A stretch of DNA of 64,000 bases, from the NCBI GenBank assembly GCA_009733575.1, contig ML769581.1, positions 51,319 through 115,318 on the forward strand, given 5' to 3'. This stretch comes from Gymnopus androsaceus JB14 (lineage: Eukaryota > Basidiomycota > Agaricomycetes > Agaricales > Omphalotaceae). Below the pieces are notes generated by a model. The model did no database searches. It saw nothing but the letters and a program-made list of their open reading frames with translations, and was not told where the DNA came from. Below are positions 1 to 11,736 of the stretch, piece after piece. The position numbers were made by a program, and so were the translations under genes. Position 1 is the first letter of the stretch. Each line of letters begins with the position of its first letter.

Positions 1-1223
1 GCAGCCACACACAGCAGCCACACACACACCTTTAGTGCACTGCGCTCAACATGTTCTAGCTCATCCAAGTTCTCCGTGTGGGTCCAAGCATCCCTCGAAT
101 TGCATTTATCGATCGCGGGCCATGCCTCGAACACCTTCTTCAAGTGTTCCAGATGTCAAGAGAAACCTTACTTCCCAAAAGGATTCGAGAATGCTGATCA
201 TTCGAGATACGCATGGTGATGGTCATGATGAAAGAAATAGTCCGCGCGCGCTTACAGGTAGTTTATTTGGGGATTGGTGAAATATTCAAATATTCAGGTC
301 TCTACACGGACTCGGAAAACAGTATTGAACGGAGGTATGAACTTTCACGAAATTTCACGAAATAGTCCATTGTTCACTCGCGGTGTACACGCTTTCTGAC
401 AGGAGGTTTCTAGAGTGTTTGGCACTCCCGCAAGTAAGTATTCAAAGGTTATCGATCTTGACAAGGTCTTGTCTTGGTCCCGGAAGACGTGCCTTTCCTT
501 CTGGTGTTCACCCCTCTATCTGATTCTATATTGGAAAGCATCCCAACGACCAACGCAGGAGTCTGTGTCCAGATAAGGGAGGCCTAGGGAAAGAGAAAAC
601 TCTTGCTCCCTGTATGCAAAGTGAAGTTCAGTGTACTGTTATCGGAAACATCCAATCTTCTTGGGATCGGATCGGATGATACATCAACGCAAGAGTTAGA
701 CTAAATCTTAATCGATGAATGTTATCGGTGAAGCGACATTGAATATATCATCGCTGTCACTGTCTTGAATCACGAGCATGCTCGCTGACTTGAAGTTCTC
801 TTTTTAGAGCTTGATGAAACAGATGAAAAAACATGAGGATCAATGGTAGAACAACATCAACACGTGAAGGCGCACGGTCAAAGCGATAAATACGGAACGT
901 CAAGGTGTCAAATTTGTTGTGATGTCGAGACATTTTAGATTCAGTGGAATCATAGGCTTACAGCTGCTGCCGAACGTACCAAGCTAAGCTATAGCATCTA
1001 TAACATCGTTATATTAGGAAAGCGAGACGGTATGCTACTGACAGGCGGTAGTAGGGTGCACGAGAGAATGCGGAGGTGACGAATTAAAAAGATGATGTGA
1101 ATGGCTATCCTCGTTAACAGATGTCAAAACGTCAGTATAATAGAGAGATATCGCAAAGAGTCCCAAGGTCCAAGGTTGGCCTGAAAAGCGAAGCAAAAGA
1201 AGAATGCAAAATGGTACAAATGT
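1..1223. other. no gene recognised
   Basis: No reading frame here has a family motif, an intron-exon pattern or a convincing start. The first 30 bases are a CA-rich simple repeat (two CAGCCACACACA-like units). The right part is the 3' flank of the chitin deacetylase gene. Confidence 0.6.
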
Positions 1224-3373
1224 TCAGAATAGCGAGTAAATCATGCCCAGAAACACTGGGAGTAGCAAAGTGTCGTATCCAAGGTTTTTCGCTCCGTTAG
1301 AGGAGGAGGCTGCCTCTCCATTTCCAGAGTCAGATGAAGCTGCTGATTCTGTTGCAGTCGAGGAGGCAGAGGAGGTTGTATTAGTAGGTGAGATCCTTGT
1401 ACCATTAGCAATCACTTGTCCCGAAATGTCTATAGGTGATGTGCATCAGTCACGATTTTTTTCAATCTATGTGAAGGACTTACATTCTTCGAATGTTGGT
1501 AATGAATAATTGGTTTCCACGTAAGGCTGAGTCTTGTTTAGGGAGACTCCGACTGGGACAATGTGCTTGTGATGCTGCATGAGATTTAATTCTTTAGTAA
1601 GGATATCGTATCATACCTGGAAGGCAGCTTTGAGCTGAGGGTAGAACTAGAAGTGAATTAAATTAGAATCTTTTCCATCTGTTCAAAAAAAGATCGAAAC
1701 TTGCATTGACAGCCTCAGACATCGTAAAGTTGTTCAACTCATGGGTTAATACGATTGCGCCAGTCTGGTAAAAAGCGGTCAGAGAAGTGAAGCAATGGAA
1801 AATATCTACCAAGTGCTCACATTACTAAACGTTCCATTGCTAGCCGTTTGAATGAAAGCTTGGTAGTTGGTGATCACGTCCTGGTCAGTGACAGCATCGG
1901 ACCCACTACCACCCACGTCGGCGTCCTCGCTAGGGTATAGGTAGTAGAGATGAGAGCTAGTGCGAGAAAGAGACTTTCAAACTCACGTATCATACTCCCA
2001 CATGATCGTCTGTAATCCCAATCCGTGTGCAATGGCACGAACTCGATCATCGACATCGCCGTAAGGTGGCTGAAAAGTCAAATGTTATCTCGCGGCGGCT
2101 AAAGGATTAAACTGGCAGACTTGCCCTCCAGCACGTAGGTGTGACGCCAACAGCAAGTTTGATCATTTGCATCTGGAACACTTTATGAATTTTGTTTTCT
2201 ATAGAAGATGATAGTCAACGCACAGCTAGAGCGTCAAGATTAGCGGGATTGGATCTCCAAGTTCAAAATTACGAAACTTACAGTACCACAACTCAGCAAA
2301 AACAGCTACGCTGGAGAATGTTGTCACTGGAGGAAACCAAGATAAGCCGAATAATTCGCTTAGACCCCTACGATTGAGTACGCACTGAGAGGATGAGACC
2401 AAGTATCTGCAAGTATGTTGAGTTACACGATGATGGAGGTTAAAGCCACTTCACTTACGAGCACATATTTCATGACCTAATCACATTTCATCCAAAAAAT
2501 TATTGGGACGTCAATTATCTTGATTAATGTCATAACATACCATCAGCGAGAGCACGCTGGGCCTCGAGTGGCCAGTCTGCCACATTAGAGCCAATAAAGT
2601 AGAATGCTGTCGAAATCAAACGGTTCATGAGGTGATGGCTCGAGAAAAACTGGAAAAAGAAGAATACGTACTGGCTTTTTGATTTTGGCTTGCAAGATAA
2701 TCGTAAAATGCATTATGAGAGCAGTTTGGACCATCATCGAAACCATAACCGAGAGTTGAGGGCTTTAAGGGATGATTTTTAGGATCGCATCTGCATAATT
2801 AAGATAATGAAGATGTACCTCGGGAGCGGCAGAAACATCAGGTGGAAGACCAGCTAATTTCGGAATTGTACACAGAGTGTCTGTCCACCAGCAGTCAGGA
2901 TCGCTGTCGGGGTAGCTGCTGGGCGGAGGCTGGGTCTGTAGAACAAGTAAATGTAAGCATCAACCCATTTTACACAACTAGAAGATAATTACCTTCACGC
3001 TAATGTTTGTAGGGACACTACCCGATATCGAGTTCCACTTTGCTTGAGCCACAGTGTCGTTGGGAAGGATCGATGCGGCTTCCCATATTGGAGGGAAGGA
3101 GCTGATATGATTGTCCACAGGAGGATAATTATAAGCTGAACACTCCACATTAGGATCTGAGCGGCAGTCGATGTATTAGTAGTTGAAGTAGTCGAGAAAG
3201 TGGAAAAGAAGCACACCTGTGATTGCAGCCTCTCCCTTCTCCGTCGTGCGGTCTACGGCACTGGTCTGAGCTACAGCACCGGTCTGAGCCACGGCGGGGG
3301 TCTGAGCGTCAGTAAGGCGAAAAAGACCGGCGACAGCCAAGGCCAGCGAAATTTGTCGAAGACGGAGAGCCAT
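1224..3373 (-). CDS. chitin deacetylase, GPI-anchored (CE4)
   Basis: Removes acetyl groups from chitin to give chitosan at the cell wall. The gene has many short introns. The N terminus (MALRLRQISLALAVAG) is a signal peptide; an upstream in-frame ATG at 3385 would add four residues. All polysaccharide deacetylase motifs can be read after splicing: GYGFDDGPNCSHNAFYDYL near 2720-2780 (general-base and metal Asp), GHEICA-HTWSHP with the metal histidines split by an intron near 2410-2460, GVTPTCWR then PPYGDVDDR near 2030-2130, WEYDT near 1990, and LTHELNNFTMSEAV near 1710-1760. The C terminus is Ser/Thr-rich and ends in a short hydrophobic stretch (LLLPVFLGMIYSLF), as in GPI-anchored fungal members. 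No frame break was seen in the conserved parts. Family assignment is firm; exact exon ends are approximate. Confidence 0.92.
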
Positions 3374-5172
3374 TGTATGCTGCATTCCAGAGACTACTCA
3401 AGGACCAAAGATGATTTGGAACTAGGGAATGATTCCCTGGAGAGAGAAACGGAGGACATTTATACGAGCAGTTTTGCTACCGTTATGCGAAGTGGCTCAA
3501 AACGGCTTGATACATGGGCCGTAATTACACAGGAGATTATACGGGTATCTTCCAAGCTGGTTTATTTGAGCATTGAGTAAACCTTGTGTAGATCGGTTGA
3601 ATCTGGCCAGATTTGTCGACATTGCAATTATGAGACTATAGCAACACAGTGTACGTCTGCTTGAGTTCAAGTCAAAGGTTGTTCAGGATACACCTAGTTT
3701 CCAAACATATAACAGAGTAGAGTCGAAATAGCTAAAGAACGTACTTGAAAATCTTCAAATTCAAGCTGGGGAGAGATACTGGGCGGCAGTTGCCGTCATC
3801 CCGTCACCGTAATTCGAGTTTCTTGAAAGTTCAAGGCACTACAGCATCTCTTTCGTAGGCCTACAACATTATTGAGTAAGAGATCGACAATGTCTGCTTG
3901 GTGTTCGGTCGATAATGTCGGAACCTCGTCGCAGAACGAAGTCAGCGCGTCAATCAATGACTCATACCTGGAAGCTGAAGTTGCAGGCCATGACTTGGTA
4001 GCCAATTATAGAGCTCAGAGCTGTTATTCGACCTAAAATATTTAGGTTTCAGAGCTGAAACTAGTGGTACGGCCGAATTTATAAATATTACTTCAAGGAT
4101 TGCGAATGACTACGTACCGGGAGGCTTGAAATATTCACATACTGTTCGAATGGAGCTACGAATAGTCCATGCTACGGTGCCAAATTGCGTAACCAACGTA
4201 GTATAAAACGACAATTAGACACGGAATGGAAGCTGATAATGCAAAAGACCATCAAGTCTTGACATCGTTCCAATTTGTCTGGATAGGCAGGCGGTATACC
4301 GTGCTAAAGGTTTCGTAAAATGGAATCACTACTTAGAATCGCCGCAGGGGACCAGTTTGGTACAAAGAGTGTGTGAGGGATGAGAGTGAGCCTGGGCCAC
4401 GTTAGCGTGTCGACAAGAATAACGAATATTTCGGCAGAAATGCAGTAAGAAAAAGAGGAGATCTGTCCGGCGGTCGGTATACCGTACATGGTTTTCAGAA
4501 ATTGACTTTGAAAGCGTGAAGTACTTCGTAAAAACAGAGGCTTTAGCGCTAACAGTTCGGTCCATATCGTCGATGGCATAAGAGTAAAGCTCAAATCCCA
4601 ATCCGCGGTGGTACAACATAATCAGGAGGGATGTAATGAGATTGAGATTGAGCGGAAAGGCGCAAAATGGCAGGAAGCATCAGAGGGTAACAGAGAGGAA
4701 CTGTCTTGAGCTTGAAGAGCCTCGACGAAGTTTGAACTTCGGATAGCTCTCACAGCTCAAACTTTGGAAGGGAAGTTCGACCAACAGAAAGAGAGATACT
4801 TACTGGTTTAAACATCCGAATAACTCACCGGCAGTTTTAGTCTCCTAAAGTTATTGCTAAACCGACGTGTAGCTCGGCTTGAAGAGCGCAAGTCGCCAGG
4901 CTTGCCGTTAGAACCGGGGATGATTGCAGTGGCTACAGACTTTGCTATATTCTTTTCCGTTCAGCAAACGTCTTCACATTATCTATTCGCATAACAGGCG
5001 TTTGAAAAAAGCAATGAGAATCCGGGTTTAAGAATAAGTACTTTAGTTTAGGTGAAGCCTATGGAAAAGGAAAAGTAACATATAAAGTACCGCAACCACG
5101 AATATGAAGACGTCTACCGCACAGAGGTATCACAATGAGAAAAAAGGCGAAGAAAAAAAAAGAACAAAGGAA
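3374..5172. other. intergenic, no gene recognised
   Basis: About 1.8 kb with only short open frames. A minus-strand frame at 3796-4005 has plausible amino-acid composition but starts with TTG and matches no family I know. The right end is the 3' flank of the ChAPs gene. Confidence 0.5.
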
Positions 5173-8102
5173 TCAGAAATCATATCCCTCAACTTTAAAC
5201 GTCTTCCCATATTGTAGATAACTGTCCAGGATCTTCAGGATCGAGTCGGGGAGGCCCATACTGATTAATGTATATGATATCTTAGCGTGTCCATGAATCT
5301 GGCCAAGCTTGAAAAAGGCACGGGCGATTTGCGTTGGGTACTAAGAGAGAGGAAGAGTTGAGAGTTGTCAAACGGAAAAGAGGATGAAGACTTACAGTCA
5401 TCTCGGTATAATCAGCCCACTGATACGCTGCCACTCGAATCGCAGTCTGAATCCCTCGTTGGATATCACCCTCCTCGGCATACATGTCCATAAGCTTCGC
5501 CCAGGGCTTTTGTGAGTATCGAGGTGTGTCCAGACAGCGCTGGTAAGCCTGAGGTAAGGAACGAACAAAACGAGGTGAGCGAATGTACATAAGACAAGAA
5601 AACATAACGTACCTCCTTGGCTTCCTCCTTATGATGAAGTCTCATTCCAAGGTCCCCAAGGATCTCCCACTCCAAGCCCGTCTTGCGGTACGCTACATGC
5701 TGCGTCTTGAAGTGGGCGACTTCAGCGCGGAAGATCGTCCATACGCGGAGATCCTACAACGAAAAAAGATCAACAGGAAAAAACGAAAAACAGCGTTAAA
5801 CAAACATACCTCGTATAAGACCATAAACAGATTATCCAACCATCGCTCACATAGTCTCTTATTGCTAAACGAGAACGACTCCTGTCCCTCCTGTCCTGCT
5901 CCTTGTGATTGCGTCATCGGGGAAGACGCTTCCTGTGCGTCCTTATCCTTATCCTCCTCGGCTCCAGCTGCAGCTAGCGCAGGTTTTTCCAACCCCGAAA
6001 TATCTCGTGAACCGTCAAATCCATTCGTCTTGGCGTCTCCATTGGCGTCTTTCGTCGCTCCCGTTGTAGGATTCCCATCCTCATCAAAGTCCCTATCAGA
6101 CTCGGTCGAGATTCGGATGGTGGGTATCGACCCTGCAGTAGGTTCTGGACCTAAACTGAGTTTTGAATTGGATGCTGCTGCTGTGTTCCCAGAGGCATTT
6201 CCCGCTGACACCATCCAATGATCCTGATTTGCGCACACTATGCGGTGAAACCATCCCTCTCGTCGAAGCATCATCGTCCCCAGATGCATATCCATGATCC
6301 GCCAGCGTAGTCTCTTCTGATACAATCGAATCACGCACTGTCCCGTCTTCGTGAATTGCTTTTCCTGAACTAGGGCCTCCGCCGTTGGTAACAAAAGAAA
6401 AGTCTCCGTGGGTTTTTGCATACGGTACTCCTCCTCCATGACAAAGACGCTGCTCCGCGTCTTGAGGAGCTCATCCCAGCCGATTTGGGAGACGAGGCGG
6501 GTGAGGAGGGTGTAAGCACGGGCCCAAGTACCGCGGAGACCTGGGGCAGGGAGCCTTAGGAGAGCGGGGTCAGCCTAAGAAGGCAAAAAAACTTGGTCAA
6601 TAATTACGAAGATAAAAACATAATACATACCTCATCATCCTCCGTCTTAACCCTATCCGGTAAAATCTCCCCAATAGGTCTTTGAAACGGCAAATGCACT
6701 CTTGCAGGAGTCAGATTCCGATGAACGTCCCGACCGTTAAAGGTGAACATTGGACACGAGTTGAGGGTTAATAACGCAGACTCGAATTCACCCAAGTCGA
6801 TCCAACACTCTGTTAGTTTTTCCCATGTAACGAATTCCGATGGGGCGCAGTTGACTGCCTGGCGCGCGAGCTTGACGGCCCAGTCGTGTTTGCCTTTTGA
6901 GCGAAGGAGATCGCACTGAGCGTGTAGAAGGGTGTAGGAAGATGGGGTTTGACGGATTGATGAGGCCATTATTTGGACGGCTTTTACTTCTTCGTCTAAA
7001 TCGACAGTGTCAGATAGATGTAAAAGTAAGAGAATAGACAACGCACTCATGCCAATATAGCTCCTAGCTAAGAGACTAGCGACTTCGGGCTCTTTTACTG
7101 TAAGCTTTTCAAATAGATTAGCAGCAGGTTGGTACCTGCCGCTGTCGCCGAAATACTTCATGATTCCCGCCGTTAAATGATTTGACACAACAGTGGCGAC
7201 TTGGATTTCTGGGTCTGAGCCAACTTGCCAGCCTGGAATCGGGTTAACAAGAGATATCTGGTGGAGGAAAGGAGCGTACCTTTCAGAAAGAGGGCTTCTG
7301 CGGCTTGGAGGAAGCGTATCTCGCCATCTGGGCTGGTGATTGGGTCGAGTTTGCGGTAGGCATCGAGCCAGTAGTTGGGGTCGTCAGAGTAGAGGATGGA
7401 TCGGAGAAGAGCAGAGACATAAGTTTCTTGCCATAATTCTGGGGTGGCATCATGTCTGTGTGGTATTGTGAGTGCAGCGTTGAGATTAGCAGAGTTGGAC
7501 GCACCTTTCTCCTCGAAGATCGATTGCATACGCGTTTACACCACCAGGAATTTTAACGTCGACGCGAATGTCGACACGCGAAAAGGCATTGAAGCAGCTA
7601 CTGAGCGTCAGCGTTTGATTTGGGCATAATGCTCAGCACACACCAGTAGCAGCCGTTCTTGACTTTCCAAGCGCTTCCTTTGCTGAACCAGGCGGAATTG
7701 TCTTCAATAGCATAGGTAAGAGAGTTGATATAAGCTGCGAGAGAGGCTGAAGAGGAAGCGTCGACGCCAGAAATGTAGTGGTAAGACCCAAGCTATATGA
7801 TATTCATTAGTTATTCAAAGTCAAACGAATTGAACAACGCACATCTCGCTGTCCACTTCGCCCTGTACTCTTCACAACATGACACAAGTCTGGAGGCCCA
7901 AGTTCACGAAATGTAGCTGCTTGAATTTTAGTATCCAGAGTTGGTCGAATTATAAAAGTTACGCACAGAGTGCTTCCGTTCGCGCGGTTAGAGATTCTCC
8001 CAAATCGACCTGATAAATATTGTTAGATTATAACTTGCAGAAATGCATCCAACATCGCACCTCGAATAGCTCTGGAAGGTCTTTGAATGACGCTTCCGCC
8101 AT
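5173..8102 (-). CDS. ChAPs family protein (Chs5-Arf1-binding, Bud7/Chs6-like)
   Basis: Exomer cargo adaptor. In yeast this family, with Chs5 and Arf1, sorts chitin synthase and other membrane cargo from the trans-Golgi to the plasma membrane. The proposed start is MAEASFKDLPELFEV at 8102; the frame upstream is also open over a short stretch, so the start is uncertain. Then come LGPPDLCHVVK near 7880 and a repeat-rich helical (TPR-like) middle: ANLFEKLTVKEPEVASLLA near 7080, DWAVKLARQAVNCAPSEF near 6860 and SALLTLNSCPMFTFNGRD near 6750. A low-complexity insert rich in Ala, Gly and Asp lies near 5900-6200. The tail has LEWEILGDLGMRLHHKEEA near 5640 and ends KVEGYDF. At least eight introns. The best-known link to its neighbour is functional: both touch chitin metabolism. 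Confidence 0.88.
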
Positions 8103-9352
8103 TCCCTTGTAGAATAAGTCTTTTGAAGGATATCAAAGTTTGGGTCAGGGCGACAACACGTCGTAATGTTGTTTGGACTTGATTGGCATTGCCTTCCGAC
8201 ATCTCTTCCGCTTCTTCCTTTACAGTACTGTCACGAAGTGCTTGCGATGCTCATTTACTGGCCTTCAACGAACTTTTCAGTCCCAATCTTGTTCTGGATT
8301 CTGCCGGAACTTCTAACGATATCACTTCAAACTCCAATTCACTCATAATACAATCTTACTAGCCATGGATCCGGAGAAGCCACTACAGTCAGAATCTGGT
8401 GAGAATTACGCCCTAAAATCATCTTACTGTCCTATACTGATCAATTAATCCTTGCTTCGTCTCAGAAGCTTGAAGACTCCGTAGGAGAACAAGTTCATTT
8501 GGTGAATGAATCGCTTGGCTGCAAGGGCTCAAGCTCGAGAACTAAAAGGGGACTATTTGTATACTGATGCGCACTTGATGCAATTACAGCAAAGACTTTG
8601 ACTTCCAGTTGGCCGAACTCGGAATCGTATGAAACGCTTTGCCCTTGGTTAACACGTGGCTTCATTTCGAATCTTTCGGGTCCAACCAATACTACCCTCC
8701 TGCTTTGAATCTCGGGGTCAGATATTATTTGAAAGTTCCAGAAATGGAAATTACTAAAACTAAATTTCATAGTGCCAGTTGGGACAGGAACGAATGGTCT
8801 GCTTGTCTAAAGCCAGTTAACCTCCTGAGGCTGGTCCTCCTCTCTATGCAATGATCTGTTTACATATTCTGAGCAGAATGTTTCTTTACCTCCTCCGATA
8901 CTGATTCTTCTTTGAACAGGACCATCGACAATAAATATCTACCTTGGAATGAACGGAGCGTTGAGCGCAAGATATGGCATGGGATTAGCCAAATCTTCCG
9001 AGTATTGATGTCACTATTTTCTGGGCCTCTGGCGCTTTCGAAAAATTCCTGACCAACGAAAAACGCGACTAGTACATAACGAGCGCCGCTGTTAGCTCTC
9101 CGCTAGAAGCAGCCAGCATCAATTTTGCTCACTCAGGCTTCACTGTCTGTACTTGGTGTGTAATGGGCTAAGGGGGCAATTTGACGATTCTCAAAGTGAG
9201 TTCAAGTTGCACTCGTGTCGTTTCTTGGCTCTATGATTGCCCACTCATACATCCTTTGTCTTTCAATCCACTAACGGTAAAACTATTCTTATTCGCAAGC
9301 GCAGCATTTTGTTTCTTCAACGTAGTCGAAGCTCCATCAAAATCTATTTGGA
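8103..9352. other. intergenic, no gene recognised
   Basis: Contains short frames on both strands (for example a plus-strand 60-codon hydrophobic frame at 8166-8348), none with recognisable motifs or consistent splice structure. It separates the ChAPs gene start from the 3' end of the glutathione transferase gene. Confidence 0.5.
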
Positions 9353-10150
9353 TCACCAGTATTTCTCTACATTCTTTGCTAGACGACCCCATCGTCCATC
9401 GTTGATCTCAAGGATCTCCTTGTATTCCGTACTATCAGGTCCGAAGAATGTCTTGGCCGCAAGGATGAAGCTTGCAAGGATGAAATCCGCGTATGAAGGA
9501 GTATCACCCATAACCCAAACATCTTCCTTCCTGAACCATGCAGCAACAGTCCCCAACTCTGCTTTCCAGTTGTTCCACGCAACCACCCTTGCCTCATCCT
9601 TAAGGCGTAGCTCCTCAAGTGTCATTCCATACACCGCCTCGTACTTGGTACGGAAGAACACTGAACTGGGGGGGTTGGTTATCAGCGGTACGGTAGGTAC
9701 GACGAAGGGGAAGAATGCTTTGAGCTTAGGGTAGAACGCATCTCGGAAAGCAGCCTGAAGAGCGTGACTACCTTCGGGGAGGAGGCGCGGGGTGTCGGGG
9801 TAGGTTTTGTCAAGATATTCGACAATGTGAACAGACTCGGATAGTGCAATGCCGGTGGAGTCGTCGACAATCATAGGGAGCGTGTACTCGGGATCACCGT
9901 TGAGCTTCTTGCCCGTAGGCTTTACGCCGAGCTTTTTGGCAATGCCTTCGAGGTCAGGATATTCGATCCAGATGGTCTTGAACTCAAGACCCTTGTAGTT
10001 AAGACTGTATCTATCATTGAAATTTAATTAGAACTGGCCATGGCGGTGAAGACAAAAAAAATGGCGCAACTAACCTGATTTTCCGCACAAATGAGTTCCA
10101 GGTCACTCCCTTGGTGCCCTTCCAGTCAAAGTCGTACAGAGTGAGCATGT
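9353..10150 (-). CDS. glutathione S-transferase, etherase-related (GTE-like)
   Basis: Conjugates glutathione to electrophiles; the GTE class is expanded in wood- and litter-decay fungi and is linked to handling of lignin-derived aromatics. The start MLTLYDFDWKGTKGVTWNSF at 10150 is followed by one intron near 10010-10070 after VRKIR. The thioredoxin-fold half then has YSLNYKGLEFKTIWIEYPD, a TGKK segment, the cis-proline segment YTLPMIVDD and the glutathione-contact ALSESVHIVEYLDKTYP. The C-terminal helical half holds VMGDTPSYADFILASFI and ends GRLAKNVEKYW. Total is about 240 residues, normal for the family. The class assignment rests on overall resemblance of the N-terminal half to basidiomycete GTEs; substrate is unknown. 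The region upstream carries a second copy of its promoter. Confidence 0.9.
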
Positions 10151-10483
10151 TGGGTAGAGATAGAAAAGCTTTGGTGAATGTGATGAAGGAGTTGTTTCCA
10201 TATGGAGTAGCTTTTATACACCTCTCAAGCCGTTACAAGTCCGAATCCAAGTAATTGTTGTCAGCGTATGACCAAATTTGGTCGGCGACCTTCAGCGACT
10301 TACCACCTTTTTGTCAGCGTATGTGTTGGGTAGAGATAGAAAGACTTTGCGGTGTGATTGTGATGAAGGAGTTGTTTCCATATGGAGTAACTTTTGTACG
10401 CATTGTCAGGCCGTTACAGTCTCGAACCCGGTAATTTTTGTCCGCGTATATAGACGAAAGTTGGTCAGCGACATTCAGACTGT
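10151..10483. repeat. tandem duplication of the GST promoter/5' leader
   Basis: A segment beginning GTTGGGTAGAGATAG at 10151 and running to about 10302 recurs from 10325 to about 10483. Shared blocks include GATGAAGGAGTTGTTTCC, ATATGGAGTA and GCCGTTACA. The two copies differ by many substitutions, so the duplication is not recent. The inner copy abuts the start codon; in the outer copy the corresponding ATG is absent. Confidence 0.85.
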
Positions 10484-10501
10484 CAAGCACATTTGAGCAC
10501 A

Positions 10502-10913
10502 TCAACCAGACTGAACAAGTCGGGTGCTTGGAACGTTTTCAATAAGATGATGCTTATATATTTGCTTAGTGTTTGCAGCGGTGGCAATAGGAAAGCGGCC
10601 GTGGTGGGGCACTTGAGTGCCGCTGGAAGAATTGTGTGTCATAGAGTACTGGAAAAGCGCAACGGGTAAGTAACGATGAATACATAGATCAACAAATGAG
10701 TGGAATGCTCTCACCTCTCCGCGCTCTACCAAAGCAATGTGGCGACCGTCTACAAGCAGTCAGTGACCTTCAAAGTCATTGGAAAATCGTGAAAGACATA
10801 CAGAAGAAGTAGGCGCGGTGATAAGTACTCGGGTCAACGCAGTTCGTCATAAACACAATGAACAGGGAAAAAAGCCTGAGAGCGCATGAGGGGAGGTTGG
10901 AGTAGTACAGCAT
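10502..10913 (-). CDS. small hypothetical protein, putative secreted or membrane
   Basis: No family recognised. The start ATG at 10913 gives MLYYSNLPSCALRLFSLFIV, an N-terminal hydrophobic stretch that could be a signal peptide or anchor. Exon 1 runs to 10802; an intron (donor GTATGT, acceptor TTGTAG) ends at 10750. Exon 2 continues YGRHIALVERGE. A second possible intron near 10650-10716 is in frame whether removed or kept. The C-terminal part includes THNSSSGTQVPHHGRF and ends STRLVQSG at 10502. The consistent phase across the first intron and a clean stop support a real gene of about 90-110 residues. It reads toward the outer copy of the GST promoter. Confidence 0.4.
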
Positions 10914-11736
10914 TGGAAAAGAAAAATTTAGAGGGATTGAATGCCAGGAGTTAGGCTGATTATCAGCTTAACGAACACCAGGTTCTTGTTGGGGTGTATT
11001 GATTTGCTCGCTGGTATTTATACTGGTTGAACGAAGCTGAGCAGAGTCGCCGGTGCATGCTATAGGGCTGCAAGGAAGGAAATATACTTCGGGACAGAGT
11101 GGTTCTCGAGCTGAATATCCGTTATGTATCCGTCAAACGGTGATACCTGTACATACTCCTGTACGTACACCAATGGCCCATCATCGCTGCAAATTGACTC
11201 AACAGCTGGCAGTAGCATTCATCTAGCCGCCAATGCACACAAATTCTACTGTTTGGAAATTGAAATCCCCCGATCTCATCGTAAACTTATCTCCGTCGAA
11301 AGTAAACGCGATAAATAAAGTCGGTTTATGCCAAGTTCTGCCTTTAGCATAAGAATCTTATCGTATTTTTTCCCTTTCGTGGTTTGGATAGCATCCATCT
11401 TCAACCTGCAGGATACGTGCATTGCGCGATACCACACCGACTCGAATGGACTTGAAGCCGCTGAACGATGAACGGTATTGACGTACCCAGCTGGCACGGT
11501 AATTAAAGCGGCTATGGGGGAAACAGAGCTGTTGCGAGGCAGCGATTTTATTTTCTATGAGCAAGATGATCTGCATCTCATAGCCTGAAAGGTGGAGGAG
11601 ACGCGTCCACATATGTACATATGGATAACGAAAAATCCGATCAAACAATCACCAACAGAGAACGACCTGATTATAATTCGAAGGTGATAACTTAAGTTTA
11701 CCAATAACTTGAATTATTACAGGTCCAAATCCATGG
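10914..11736. other. intergenic, no gene recognised
   Basis: About 820 bases lying between a putative small gene and the 3' end of the aminopeptidase P gene. Short frames on both strands show no family motif. Confidence 0.5.

Noticed and set aside
3796..4005. Minus-strand frame of 69 codons
   Set aside because: Begins with TTG, no family, and no neighbouring exon could be attached with confidence.
5583..6221. 212-codon plus-strand frame
   Set aside because: Antisense to the ChAPs gene, whose minus-strand frame has clear family motifs at the same position.
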